Below are positions 1-9,171 of a stretch of 17,143 nucleotides of DNA, in pieces. This DNA is from Chromera velia (taxonomy: Eukaryota > Sar > Chromeraceae): the NCBI GenBank assembly GCA_018398765.1, contig JAHBMJ010002412.1:2506-19648 (forward strand), read 5' to 3'. Every line of letters starts with the position of its first letter. The stretch's first letter is position 1. Under the pieces are notes generated by a model, which saw only the letters and a program-made list of their open reading frames with translations, ran no database searches and was not told the DNA's origin. The position numbers and the translations under genes were made by a program.

Positions 1-3
1 ACA

Positions 4-59
<56 letters not shown>

Positions 60-60
60 G
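1..60. repeat. (AC)n/(AG)n microsatellite
   Basis: The window opens with ten AC dinucleotides (1-20), followed by about fifteen AG dinucleotides (21-50) and an imperfect ACAG tail. It is a compound dinucleotide microsatellite, probably continuing to the left of the window. Confidence 0.95.
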
Positions 61-771
61 AAGGCTGCTGACAGAAAAAGGACATCCGAGTTGGGCAGTC
101 CATTCTTCTACATGGGCCGAGAAACGTCGCAATTGTAGACACAGAAGGAAGGAGAAGTTGCTTGTTTCCATGGAATGCCAGACAGCGTTTGAAAGTAATT
201 CCCTCTGCTTAAGTCCACCAGTCAGCCTTCAAGGTATCGATTGAAGCCTCTGATCGTGTATGGTCAAGAAACTGATTGCCTGCTGAAGTGAACCCAAGAG
301 TGCCTGTCCTCTTTTTTTCTTTCCTTTCCTTCCCTGTTTGTGGATGCTGCAGGCGAGAACGCATGTCTGCACACCGTCATGCGCCGATTCTCATCACAGT
401 GGGAGACGAAAGGGAACTGACACTGCTCCTGTGAGTGAGTCTAGTCTGTTTGCTTGCTTCTTTTTGTCGGTTCACTCACCCTGGTTCTCTGGCAGACCGT
501 CTTTGCAGACCTTCTTTGCCATGCTTTCAAGAGGAGTGCATGTAGTTACCGAGGAAACCTTCTCTCCTTGACTTTCCTCCAGGGCCTGTATGTTCACGCG
601 TGGCCTCTTCAGTTGTTCCTCCCCTTCTCGGTAGAGGGGTTGGTCGTCAGTCATGATGGAGGCGTCACGATCCAATGTAACCCTTTTTCGTTTTCTGTTT
701 TTATCCTAGAGAAGCGTTTGGAAGTTCTTCTTGTCTTTTTCCCATTGGTCTGTGTGTGTGATCGCAGCTGG
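61..771. other. gene-free leader, possible 5' UTR or upstream exons
   Basis: I see no convincing coding exon here. Splice-like sites are present: a donor-like AAG/gtatcg near 233, an acceptor-like pyrimidine run ending in ctgcag at 352, a donor-like gtgagt near 431, an acceptor-like ctggcag near 494, and the acceptor ending at 767. These could delimit non-coding 5' exons of the next gene, but open frames in the interval look random and T-rich. Transcript evidence would be needed to place the transcription start. Confidence 0.35.
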
Positions 772-1756
772 ATGGTGCACCGCTCTCCGGGGCCTCTGAA
801 CGGCCTTCCCGACGAGGTGGTCAGGCACACCGCTTCCTTCCTCTACGGGGGCAAGAGGGAACCTGAGGTGAGTGTCTGAATAATCGGTTTTTCCTTCTTT
901 TGTGCATTGCTTGACCAGGGACTTCCTTCCCTGCCTCTTTGTCGTTGCTTTCATTTCCACTTGTTCGTGTTCTCCCTCCCCCGTCAGAAAGAAGTACACT
1001 CACTGATGGAGGGAGAGAACCGCTGATGCGGCATTCATTCACCAGCTCCCTCGATCCCACCGTTTGCCCCCCCCCTTGCATGCATGCAGCCCGGGGATCT
1101 GCTGGAGGTCCTCGACACAGTGCGGAAATGGTACCCTGCCCTTGTGGTCCAGAAGAGGGGCGAGGAGGTCTTCGTGCACTACTACAGGTCTGTCCGTCTC
1201 GTGAGATGGGAGGAATTCCTTCTTCTCTTTGTTTGTCTGTTTGTTTGTTGGATTCAGAGCGACACCGAGAATTGTGATCGACAGAGCGAGGGATAATGAA
1301 GGGAAGGGAAGTACATTTGCAAGCTGCGTTTGGATGTAGCGGATGAAGATGAATGCTGTCTCTCTCGCCGCCGTTCCTTCACTCTCTGTGCGTGTGCATG
1401 TGCGTGTGCGTATGCGTGTATAAGAAGCGTACGAGAAAGAAGAAGAAGGATGTTGCAGTCCCGAGGACGCTGCTGACGACAGACACAAGAGAAAGTCCAA
1501 TGCCGATCATCAGCACTAACTGAATCTCTCTCTGTTTTTCCATTCTCTTTACGCCCACCCTCTTCCCTCTCCCTCCCTTCCTCCCTGTAGATGGGGGCAC
1601 AACTACGATGAATGGCTTCCCCTGACATCCAGAAGAATAGAGCTGCCCTTCACCAGGCCGGGTCCGTATGGACGTGTATCCAGGACCCACCCCACCTGCG
1701 CGTGGTGCAGTCAGATGCACAAAAAGTGCTTTGGGAGAAGGTCAGTCAGTGCCTAG
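772..1756 (+). CDS. F-box-like / Tudor-knot (chromobarrel) protein, three exons
   Basis: The exons are 772-867, 1090-1187 and 1591-1756. The introns are 868-1089 (gtgagt...gcatgcag) and 1188-1590 (gtctgt...ccctgtag), and the phases match at both junctions. The model encodes 119 residues. Residues about 10-25 (GLPDEVVRHTASFL) resemble an F-box start. Residues about 33-85 match a Tudor-knot/MBT-like beta barrel, with GDLLEVLDTVRKWYPALVV, then VFVHYYRW, then YDEWLP and SRRIELP. Such barrels commonly bind chromatin or other protein ligands, and F-boxes recruit SCF ubiquitin ligase, so a ubiquitin-linked adaptor is an inference. Residues 101-111 hold a compact CX2CX3HX2C cluster. The 3' end is uncertain: reading through gives a TAG at 1754-1756, but AAG/gtcagt at 1740 is a good donor that could join a short last exon at 2025-2067 (in phase, stop at 2065). 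The upstream start is also uncertain, because the acceptor at 767 allows an earlier exon. Confidence 0.7.
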
Positions 1757-2929
1757 AGTGCTTGTTTTAATAGAGCAACGCGGACCTTTTTGACTTGTTG
1801 CATGACTGTGCCAGACACTGGCACAGAGAAAGTGCGAGCTAGAGGAAAAGGCGACTTGAGTGATCAACAGAGACTTTGTTGTGTTGGCAGATGAGAAAAA
1901 GATGCTCTTGCAACTTGAGTGTCTTGTCGCTTTGGGATCGTCGGGTCGTTCTCTCCTTTTCGCTTGGAAGTGTCCTCATTCCCCATCATGTGTCTGTTTG
2001 TGCAGATATTCTCCAGTGTTGTAGCGGGGAGGCAAGGAGAGACAGCGGAGAACGCGTGGGGTTGTAGGATAAACAGACCCCGGGAGGGAAGGGGCTGGGG
2101 GTGACAAGGGCCGGGGTGCTTTGTGATTTGTGCGCGAGAGTTGCATATGATGTCCATCTCTCTTTTCTCTGTTCAATTTTCTCCCTTTTCGATTTAATTG
2201 AAATTTCGTTTTTTCGGTTCCGTGCGGGGAGTCAAGGAGGGGGAGAATCGTGATGTGACAGATGGTGGGCGGTTGGGGTGGTCCTTTTTAAAGTCCTTTT
2301 TTGCTTCATTCTGTTTGTTCCATTGTCATGAAGTCAGACAACTCCAGATCGACTCACGCTGACTTCCTGACAGTGGCAGTCTCAACTGTTTCTTCCCATA
2401 ATCCTCAAAAAATCCGTCCAGTTAGATGACGAGACGCAAAGAAAGCAGAGAAAGCTCTCTCCCTCCTCCACGGTCTCACCAATATCTCCCTCGCTCTTCT
2501 CTTCCGTCTGTGCGCGTATCTGTTGTGGCCAGCACGTGGCAAGTGGAACTCTGCTGCCGTTCCCGTCTCAATGTGCTTTGACTTTTACATGCAGAAGCGC
2601 ACTGTTTCTTCATGCTGTTTGTGATCGGCTGAGCCACTGAGCCATTCGAGCAGAAAGGATGTCAGAGGGACGTACGGCCTCGTCTCTAACGCTGCATTGC
2701 TGCAGGATTAATCCTTTAATTTTCGCCCGCGTCCTTTGCTCTGCTTTATCGCACAGCTCGATCCGACTGTCGAGCTTGCAAAACAATGACACGTCCAAAC
2801 GATTCGGGGCAGAGGTGCTTTGTCTGATTCGATTCTGCTTCTCTCCTACCTCTCTCTTTCTATCTCTTCCTCTGTCAATTTCTCCCTCCCTTCCTGTGTG
2901 GCTCTCTTCCTCATCACCATATTTTTTTT

Positions 2930-2962
2930 TCATTCATTCATTCATTCATTCATTCATTCATT
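2930..2962. repeat. (CATT)n microsatellite
   Basis: About eight tandem CATT units directly follow a T8 run. It is a simple tetranucleotide repeat; small ORFs across it are artefacts of the repeat. Confidence 0.9.
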
Positions 2963-3442
2963 TCCAAGTATCTGTAACACACTGTCTGCCTGTTCGCTTT
3001 TAACGAATAGCGCAGCAAGCACCGTAGTTCTCTTTGTCTTCTTGAGACTCCCACCAGTCTCCGTTTCGATCATGCATGCGCTCAGTGGCTGCAGATATTG
3101 TATACGTACTCAGTATGGTTGTTCAACTTGCGGACGTATACAGCCTTCGATTTTATTAGACAGAGATATGTTTTATATGTGTCGTCGACAGTGTCGATAT
3201 CTTGTAGCCTAGCTTATAGTTCACAGGCCTTGGATTAGAGCTCAAAACTGAAGTTCTAGCGCTCACTCAGCTTTAATTCAAAGAGTTTAATTTTTTTAGT
3301 ACATTCTCCGACGGTTTTAGTCATTTATTCACTGATTTATTTATTCATTGAAATTGTATTCATTCATCATGATTTATATTTACAGGTACAGTTTTAACTT
3401 TTTCTATACGTCTGTTTTTTTTTTTACGATCTCTGCTTTTCA

Positions 3443-3468
3443 TTGATTGATTGATTGATTGATTGATA
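3443..3468. repeat. (GATT)n microsatellite
   Basis: About six tandem GATT units inside an AT-rich, non-coding stretch. Confidence 0.9.
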
Positions 3469-3860
3469 TGTTCCGCCCTTGTTCTCTACAGCAATTTTTG
3501 TGAGTGGAATAAAGTAGAAGTAAATTAAAATAATTCATTTTTTTGTTTAGCTGGAGAAAAACAGAAACAAAGTATCTATGGAAAGATCCTGAACATATAA
3601 ATTTTAACAGATTAACTGGATTTTATTTGGAAAATTAAGCTGACATTATATGACATCATGGAGTAGGAGTGATCTAGAGCATGTAATAAAAGGTGTAAAA
3701 AGGCGAATTCTGGAAAGAGTTGGGATGTGTAAAGTTGGAGCTTAGTTGCTGCCTGCACCTTTTCGCGCAGTGTTGCACAGGCCGGCTTGAATGGATGCGC
3801 ACGCAACACCGCGCGTGCCTGCCTGCATGCAAATGCAACGTCTGGCTGCATGGCCGGTAT

Positions 3861-3885
3861 ATGCCCGCGGTGCACTCGCGGGCAT
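3861..3885. repeat. perfect 9-bp inverted repeat (hairpin)
   Basis: ATGCCCGCG (3861-3869) and CGCGGGCAT (3877-3885) are exact reverse complements around a 7-base loop, GTGCACT. The hairpin is GC-rich and sits in a GC-rich patch between AT-rich flanks. No following T-run makes it a terminator, and no gene is close enough to assign a role. Confidence 0.6.
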
Positions 3886-4206
3886 TCATGCTTGCGTGCA
3901 TGCAGAGACGTGCTGCATTTGAATTGCACTGTTGCGCAACATCCACGTACGTGAAGCATTAATTGCCACATATATGCTACACCAGCATACACCAGCTATG
4001 CTGAGACCCGATGAAGCTTTGATTGCAAAGAGCCAGTCGCCTTAATTGCCACTTGTTGTTGACAGCAGCTCTTCCAGTGTGACTGCTTATTCATTCAGGT
4101 GTACACGCACACGAACAGCTATTCTTGACTCTGAACAAGCAGATCTCCGCACCGGAGCAACACTTGCCTCTGCCTCCTTCACAATTCCTCTTGCTAGTGA
4201 GTAGAA

Positions 4207-5373
4207 ATGCCTCCGGCAGTATTTTGTCTTAAAAATGATGGTAAGAAGGCCGTCTTTCTTCGTTACCCTTCGCAAGAACAGTTCAAAGACTTCGCTGAGA
4301 ACAATCAAAACGTTGAGAACGTAACCATGGATCTCGAAATGGAGGGCCTCGCTCCACCCCAGGCATTGACTTCTACACAATTGATCCTCTGTCTTCCCTG
4401 AAGGTTCTCTACCTCCATTTTGTATCCGTCAATCGTTTAGTGCTGACCGAGACGAATGCCCCTCTTCTGGAGTCTCTCACCCTCTCGGGAGTACTAGAGG
4501 AGATGCAGGACGTCCGTCTCCGTCTACCCAACCTGAGGACGTTTGATGTCAGACGTGATGTTCCAGGGGTTCGACAACGGTTTCGGCCTCTGCATGAGCA
4601 GCTGCCCAAAACTTGAGAAGATCCACACTTACAAGTTCCGAATGCTTTCAGGTCAGATTGTAACCCTCCGCATCCATGCAATTGTTCCAAACGTAGGCAT
4701 GCTGAAGGTGAACATACATATCCGTTCGTATCTTTTCGTATCCAAACATTTTCTCCACGTTCGTGCCTCAGTGCAAGGCCTCCTGTGAGGTAAAGAACAC
4801 TACACCGGGCCTGACACTGACCAGACTTTTCAGTGCACTTCTTTGAGTGTTTGCCACTCCCTCTGCGAGGGGTCGCCCGTGTGCATTCTCGTCCCGGTGT
4901 GCTTTTGTCTATATATTACCAACCCCCCACCTTCTTTCCTACCTACCCACCTTCCTTCCTTTCTTTCTGCCTTTCTTCCTCACTTCTCTCCTTCCTCCCT
5001 CCCTCCCTCCCTCCCTCCCTTTCTTTCTTCCTTTCCGTCCTCCTTTCTGTCCTTTTGTCGATGAGTCTCTCTATGACATTGTGTCTGGAAAGGAAAGAAA
5101 CATACTGTCTGTTGTCCGTCCGTCCGTCTGTCTCCCTGCCTGCCTGTATGAAAGAAAGGGAGAGGAAAAAAGAAAAGAGAGAACGGTGTGGTCTGTATGT
5201 CTGTCTGCCTGTCTATCTGTCTGTCTGAAGCAGCACGAAGTAACGTGTGAACCAGTCATCACATGACGTCCTGCATGTCTAGAGATGCAGGGGCAAAGGG
5301 CGCTCAGCTCTACACTTTCGACCCCCCCCTGCCCACGTCGTTTGACTGACTGTGTTGTTCTTTTGTGTTTGAT

Positions 5374-5409
<36 letters not shown>

Positions 5410-5467
5410 TTTTTCTTTCTTTCTTTTTTTCTTTCTTTTTTTTGTTTTTTTCTTTCTTTCTTTCTTC

Positions 5468-5498
<31 letters not shown>

Positions 5499-5516
5499 TT
5501 TCTTTCTTTCTTTTTT

Positions 5517-5552
<36 letters not shown>

Positions 5553-5704
5553 TCATTTTCTTTCTTTTTTTCTTTCTTTCTTTTTCTTTCTTTTTTTTTC
5601 TTTTTTTCTCTTTCTTTTTCTTTTTTTTTCTTTCTTTTTCTTTCTTTTTCTTTCTCTCTCTTTCTTTCTTTTTCTTTCTTTTTCTTTCATTTCCTTTCTT
5701 TTTT

Positions 5705-5738
<34 letters not shown>

Positions 5739-5749
5739 TTCCTTCCTTC

Positions 5750-5780
<31 letters not shown>

Positions 5781-5840
5781 TGTTTCTTTCTCTTTGTTTT
5801 TCTTTCTTTCTTTCTCTCTCTCTCCCTCTCTCTCTCTCTA

Positions 5841-5882
<42 letters not shown>

Positions 5883-7069
5883 TGCTTTCTTTCTTTCTTT
5901 CTTTCGTTCGTTCGTTCGTTCTTTCTTTCTTTCTTTCGGGTCTGTTGTGTTCACGAAAAGAAAAAGGGAAAAGAATAGAAAAGAAGTCTCTCTGTCTGCC
6001 GCTCGGTCTTTCGGTCTGTCTTTCTTTTGTTGTCTGACCCCGTCCAATGGTCTTTTCATTCCACCATTTATCTGACCGTTGCTCCTTTCCCCAACTCGAC
6101 TCGTCGGTTCTCTGCTGACTGAATGTGTTCACCTTCACTCTTTCCTCTACGGCATCCTTGTCTGTCAAATCTTTGAATTCTTGATGGCTGATGCTATGCA
6201 CCCTGTCTGCAGGCGAGAACTGTCTGTCTCTGCCCAACTGCACATCGCTCTCTCTGCACAGATCTGAGTGCACCGAAAGCATCCAGATTCTCCACGCCCC
6301 CAAGCTGGTGGACCTGAATCTTCAGGCTGCCTATGAGATGAAGACCGTGAGGGTCTGGGATGGGGCGGCTGTCCCGCAGTCGGAATTGAACCGAATTTGG
6401 AGGGTTGTGTCTGACACAGATGAGAGGCTCGCGGCTGAAAAGCCAAAGATGGATGTAGAGATACAGAAATGGAAGTCGGGCGTTTATATGGCAGATGATG
6501 CCGTCAGAGAGAGGCTTGTGAAGCCAGAGAGAAGGGACAGGTGGGACCCCAACAGTGCAGCCGGAGATCGTGCGATCAACCGTCACTGCTTCAAGGAGAT
6601 GATGCACATCAACGAGAGAGCAGACAGAGAGAGTGGGCGTGCGTGGAATGCGATTGTCACAGCGTCCAAATCAGTGGCTCCCAAGAGTCGGGATCTTCCC
6701 CGATGCAAAGTGAATTTGATCAACGCTATAGGTATCTCCCGTTCGTCTGCCACCATGACTCATCTGAGGGGAAATCCCAGGGTCGATGTGGAGCTAGAGG
6801 ACCCCGACATGCCCTCGGGAGGGAGGCGGGGTGGGGGGGGGATGATGGAAGGCTTCTGGGCGATGTTTAGAGGGGGCAGGGCAGGGGGGTCCGAATCGGA
6901 ATCGGACGTCGAGGAAGAAGATGAGGACGGGGTGGATGGGGAGGATGAGTTCGATGACGAGGACGAGGACGAATTTGATGAAGATGAAGATTCAGATGGG
7001 ATTGACTCGGAGGAGGAAGAGGAAGAGGAAGGGGATGAGGATGAGGCAGAGGAGGAGCAAGAAGGGTAA
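4207..7069 (+). CDS. leucine-rich-repeat-like protein with acidic C-terminal tail, two exons, two cancelling frameshifts
   Basis: The exons are 4207-4651 and 6213-7069, joined across intron 4652-6212 (CAG/gtcaga...ctgtctgcag/GC, phase 1). The sum, 1302 bases, is a multiple of three (433 residues). The ATG at 4207 follows an in-frame TGA at 4198. Residues about 40-210 carry irregular leucine-rich strands (LKVLYLHF, NRLVLTETNAPLLESLTLSG, LPNLRTF, CPKLEKI, APKLVDLNL), then a hydrophilic region with EIQKWKSGVY and MTHLRGNPRVDVELED, a glycine/arginine patch, and a purely acidic D/E/S tail over the last 59 residues. Within exon 1 the frame changes near 4360 (a CCCC run, one base apparently missing) and back near 4548-4556 (one extra base). 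The middle frame carries the leucine pattern, so both shifts look real in this assembly. It is either a young pseudogene or a gene with sequencing errors. LRRs usually bind proteins and acidic tails often bind histones or RNA-binding partners; no function is assigned. Confidence 0.65.
4916..5058. repeat. intronic CTTC/CCTT pyrimidine tract
   Basis: An almost pure C/T tract on the + strand, with tandem CCTT and CCCT units, within the intron of the leucine-rich gene. It is separated from the larger TTTC tract by about 300 bases that include GTCTGTCTGCCT repeats (about 5190-5228). Confidence 0.85.
5370..5938. repeat. (TTTC)n low-complexity tract, about 570 bp
   Basis: An almost uninterrupted tetranucleotide TTTC array on the + strand, with degenerate TTTTTC, TTCC, CTCT (5814-5850) and TTCG (5904-5920) blocks. 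It lies wholly inside intron 4652-6212 and is pyrimidine-rich on the coding strand. Long frames through it on both strands (Ser/Phe/Leu-only or Lys/Glu/Arg-only) are artefacts. Purine/pyrimidine mirror repeats of this kind can adopt triplex structure and are prone to length change and assembly error. Confidence 0.95.
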
Positions 7070-7182
7070 TTGAAAATTAAGAAGGGGGGAGCGAGAGAGA
7101 GTGTGAGACATAAGAAAATGCGGAAGAGAAGTGTGCGGATTGCACTCCAGAGATAGAGAGGCATTCAAATACCCGCACAAAT

Positions 7183-7575
7183 ATGTATGCATTCTCCGCA
7201 TGGTCCTCTCAAGCACTCGTTCTAACGGCATTCCAATTTGATTGGGTGCATGAGTCCTGTCACACCGTGGGAGGCCAATCATGCAATTCCATGCCAACGT
7301 TCATCACTGAATCATCAATCATCTACAAACCACTGGCATCGTTGTCTCCCCCCCTACCCAGCAACCTGATTTTCAACGTATATCAACACGCCAACCTGAT
7401 GCCCTCCTCCCTTTTCCTTCCCAACGTCTTTCTCTTAGAAGAGACCACACACACAAACCCGAAGGATTCCATCTACTATTTCCGTCAATTTTCCGATTCG
7501 AAACATTTCGAAAAGGGATCAAAAGAGCGGGTCGTAAAATGGATTGAAACTTTGAAGAGCACGGATCCCCCATAG
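7183..7575 (+). CDS. unrecognised 130-residue ORF between the leucine-rich gene and the LINE
   Basis: An ATG-initiated open frame that I cannot assign to a family. The N-terminal half is rather hydrophobic. The C-terminal part (DSIYYFRQFSDSKHFEKGSK, then VVKWIETLK) looks more protein-like than random sequence. It ends 5 bp before the next open frame, in the same orientation. It might be a fragment of the retrotransposon's first ORF or the 5' flank of the element. No zinc knuckle or RNA-recognition motif is visible. Chance is a real alternative. Confidence 0.25.
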   Translation: MYAFSAWSSQALVLTAFQFDWVHESCHTVGGQSCNSMPTFITESSIIYKPLASLSPPLPSNLIFNVYQHANLMPSSLFLPNVFLLEETTHTNPKDSIYYFRQFSDSKHFEKGSKERVVKWIETLKSTDPP

Positions 7576-7579
7576 TTTT

Positions 7580-8131
7580 TTGCTATTTCACGTCACACGT
7601 TCTTTGTTACTTTACTTCGCAGCGCCACGCTTCAGATCAAAAAACAGATTTAAAGCCTTGGGGGATGAGGAAGATTGTGGATCAAAGGTGCCGGAAACAA
7701 CGCAGACGGACGAATGTACCTCCAGCCTTACACCCATTACTCAAAAAAGCATGGCACCCCATGTACCTGCGTCTATTCTTCAAAGCATTGAGGCTGACCC
7801 CCTCGGAGCAGGAGGAAGGATGAAGGAACAACCCAAACCCGGCCTGCTGGGGGAGGGGGGGACGGAGAGGCCGGAGGACTTCCCAAAGGCCTCTCCAAGC
7901 CCGGTAAGCGGGGACGGGAAGGGCGGAGGTCACTCGTTTGCTAACATAACATACAACTTTGAAACCCGAACTCACACTTTTATCCCCCCCTCCCCCTTTG
8001 TGCAGGGCTCATCGGAGAGGTGGAGGAGCTGGAGACGGGAGGATAAACGCGCACGACACGAGCCAAGATCATCAGCAAGGCACCAGACAGTCTTCCGGGC
8101 GATCTTCTGGGGAAGAAGGGAGGGGAGGTGA
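7580..8131 (+). pseudogene. N-terminal ORF region of the LINE
   Basis: An open frame of 183 codons with a non-ATG first codon, best read from about 7623, after an acceptor-like ttactttacttcgcag. SKNRFKALGDEED near its start resembles a short motif seen upstream of the endonuclease in LINE proteins (from memory). The middle is Pro/Gly/Ser-rich. A good donor (CCG/gtaagc at 7904), a branch-like tgctaac and a strong acceptor (ccccctttgtgcag ending 8005) outline a possible 102-bp intron that keeps the frame. The link to the endonuclease frame is unclear because all three frames are open in the GA-rich stretch 8006-8190. Confidence 0.4.
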
Positions 8132-8142
8132 GGGGGATCGGC

Positions 8143-9171
8143 ATGGGGGGATGGAAGAGAGAAGGGAAGGGGAAAGGGAAGGGACTGAATCCTAGGACTG
8201 AATCAGATAGAATCTCGTCACGCACCCCGTCAGAAAGCGACTTCCAAGCAAACGTTCAGCCGTCTCTCTCCTCTGAGTCCGAAAATGAAATGGAAAAAAG
8301 AAAAAAGGAAGGAGTAATGTGGGTAGCCTGGCTGAACTGCAAAGGGGGACAGAGAGGGTTGCAGCCCTGTTTGTGCTCCGAAGAGTTTGAAAGCGAGTTT
8401 GAGGCAGCAGACATCCTTTTTCTGCCTGAAAGTTGTTCGTCACTGAAGGAATGCAGGACAGCGAAGGGAAAGAAAGAAGGCAAGAACTTTCCGTTGATTT
8501 CGAAAAGGGGGGAAACAACGACCAGCACGGGGGGGGTAGCCGTTCTTCTCAGCCGTAGGGCAAGAAGTGTGGGATGGGAAGAGGAACGACTGAGCAATGC
8601 CGCAGCGATAGTACGACACCCTGACTTGAACACGCCTCTTTTGTGCGGGGTGTGCGACCCGTGCGCAGATTCTATGCACGCGGACGACACATTCCTCACA
8701 GACTTGAAAGACCGTTTGGAAGAGAAACGTAGGGAGGGAGGGGGAAGGAGACGGATAGTCTCTGTAGGGGGAGACTTCAATGCGAGGACTGGCAGCGAAG
8801 CGCCAAGACTCACGTTTGGAGAGAATGCGGGGGAGGGGGTGAGGGGGGAGATGTGGGAAAAGGAAGAGACGCCTTTCAGACCAACGAGACAGTCAAAAGA
8901 CAGGGTGGTGAACTGGAAAGGAAAAAGGATGATCTCTTTCTGCGAAGAAACAGAGATTGTCCTGATCAATGGGCTGCGAGAGTGCAAGGTCGCAGGGGAT
9001 GGGGGGGTGAAGTCGTTTGCATTTGATGATTCGTTTACTTTTTCTGCACTGGGGCGGGATGCATGGGCGGTGAATGATTATGTATGTGTGTCCCCCGAAC
9101 TTTTGTTGAGAGTTCAAGACTTTTCAGTGAGACATCTTCACTCAATCACCACCGATCACGCTGCCCTGTAG
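8143..9171 (+). pseudogene. LINE APE-type endonuclease domain
   Basis: The domain runs from about 8311 to 9168. It shows the endonuclease/exonuclease/phosphatase series: VAWLNCKGG (the Asn of the first motif), ADILFLPES (catalytic Glu), TGGVAVLLS, VGGDFNARTG at 8764-8790 (Asp/Asn), a NDYV stretch, and TTDHAAL at 9148-9168 (catalytic Asp-His pair). It would nick target DNA to prime reverse transcription. The ATG at 8143 is the first in frame, but homology starts near 8311. A 10-bp direct repeat with 13-bp period at 8182-8204 could have shifted the frame from the preceding reading. The frame ends at TAG 9169-9171, immediately after the last endonuclease motif, and is open again beyond it. Confidence 0.75.

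Larger units (their letters stand above)
1757..4206. other. intergenic region, low coding potential
   Basis: About 2.4 kb with no gene I can support, apart from a possible short last exon of the preceding gene at 2025-2067. From 1870 to 2900 it is mixed sequence. From about 3000 to 3720 it is AT-rich. From 3730 to 3960 it is GC-richer, with many TGCATGCA-like palindromes. An 11-bp direct repeat TTAATTGCCAC occurs at 3959-3969 and 4042-4052. An inverted repeat GTATACGT/ACGTATAC lies at 3100-3107 and 3134-3141, and AGCTCGA/TCGAGCT at 2755-2761 and 2770-2776. Open frames here are short and composition-driven. Confidence 0.6.

Noticed and set aside
347-360. 14-mer CTGCAGGCGAGAAC shared with the acceptor of the leucine-rich gene (6207-6220)
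   Set aside because: The flanks do not match, and one shared 14-mer in 17 kb is roughly expected by chance; it may only reflect two splice acceptors.
2625-2665. tRNA-like A box on the - strand (TGGCTCAGTGG)
   Set aside because: No B box (GGTTCGANNCC) and no cloverleaf could be found downstream on that strand; a single short motif is not enough for a tRNA or SINE call.
4321-4362. Mini-intron gtaacc...cccag to explain the first frame change in the leucine-rich gene
   Set aside because: It is 42 bases, a multiple of three, so it would not change the frame, and it would remove sequence that fits the protein family.
5071-6303. 410-codon - strand ORF made almost only of Lys, Glu and Arg
   Set aside because: It is the reverse complement of the intronic TTTC array; a tetranucleotide repeat without stops keeps all frames open. 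The + strand Ser/Phe/Leu ORFs at 5285-6075 are the same artefact.
6760-7164. Ser/Pro-rich - strand ORF opposite the acidic tail
   Set aside because: It is the antisense of GA-rich codons for Asp/Glu; the + strand frame splices in phase with exon 1 and has the leucine-rich pattern.
8256-8987. 243-codon - strand ORF opposite the endonuclease
   Set aside because: It is low-complexity Ser/Leu/Phe antisense of a GA-rich coding strand; the + strand carries the conserved endonuclease motifs.
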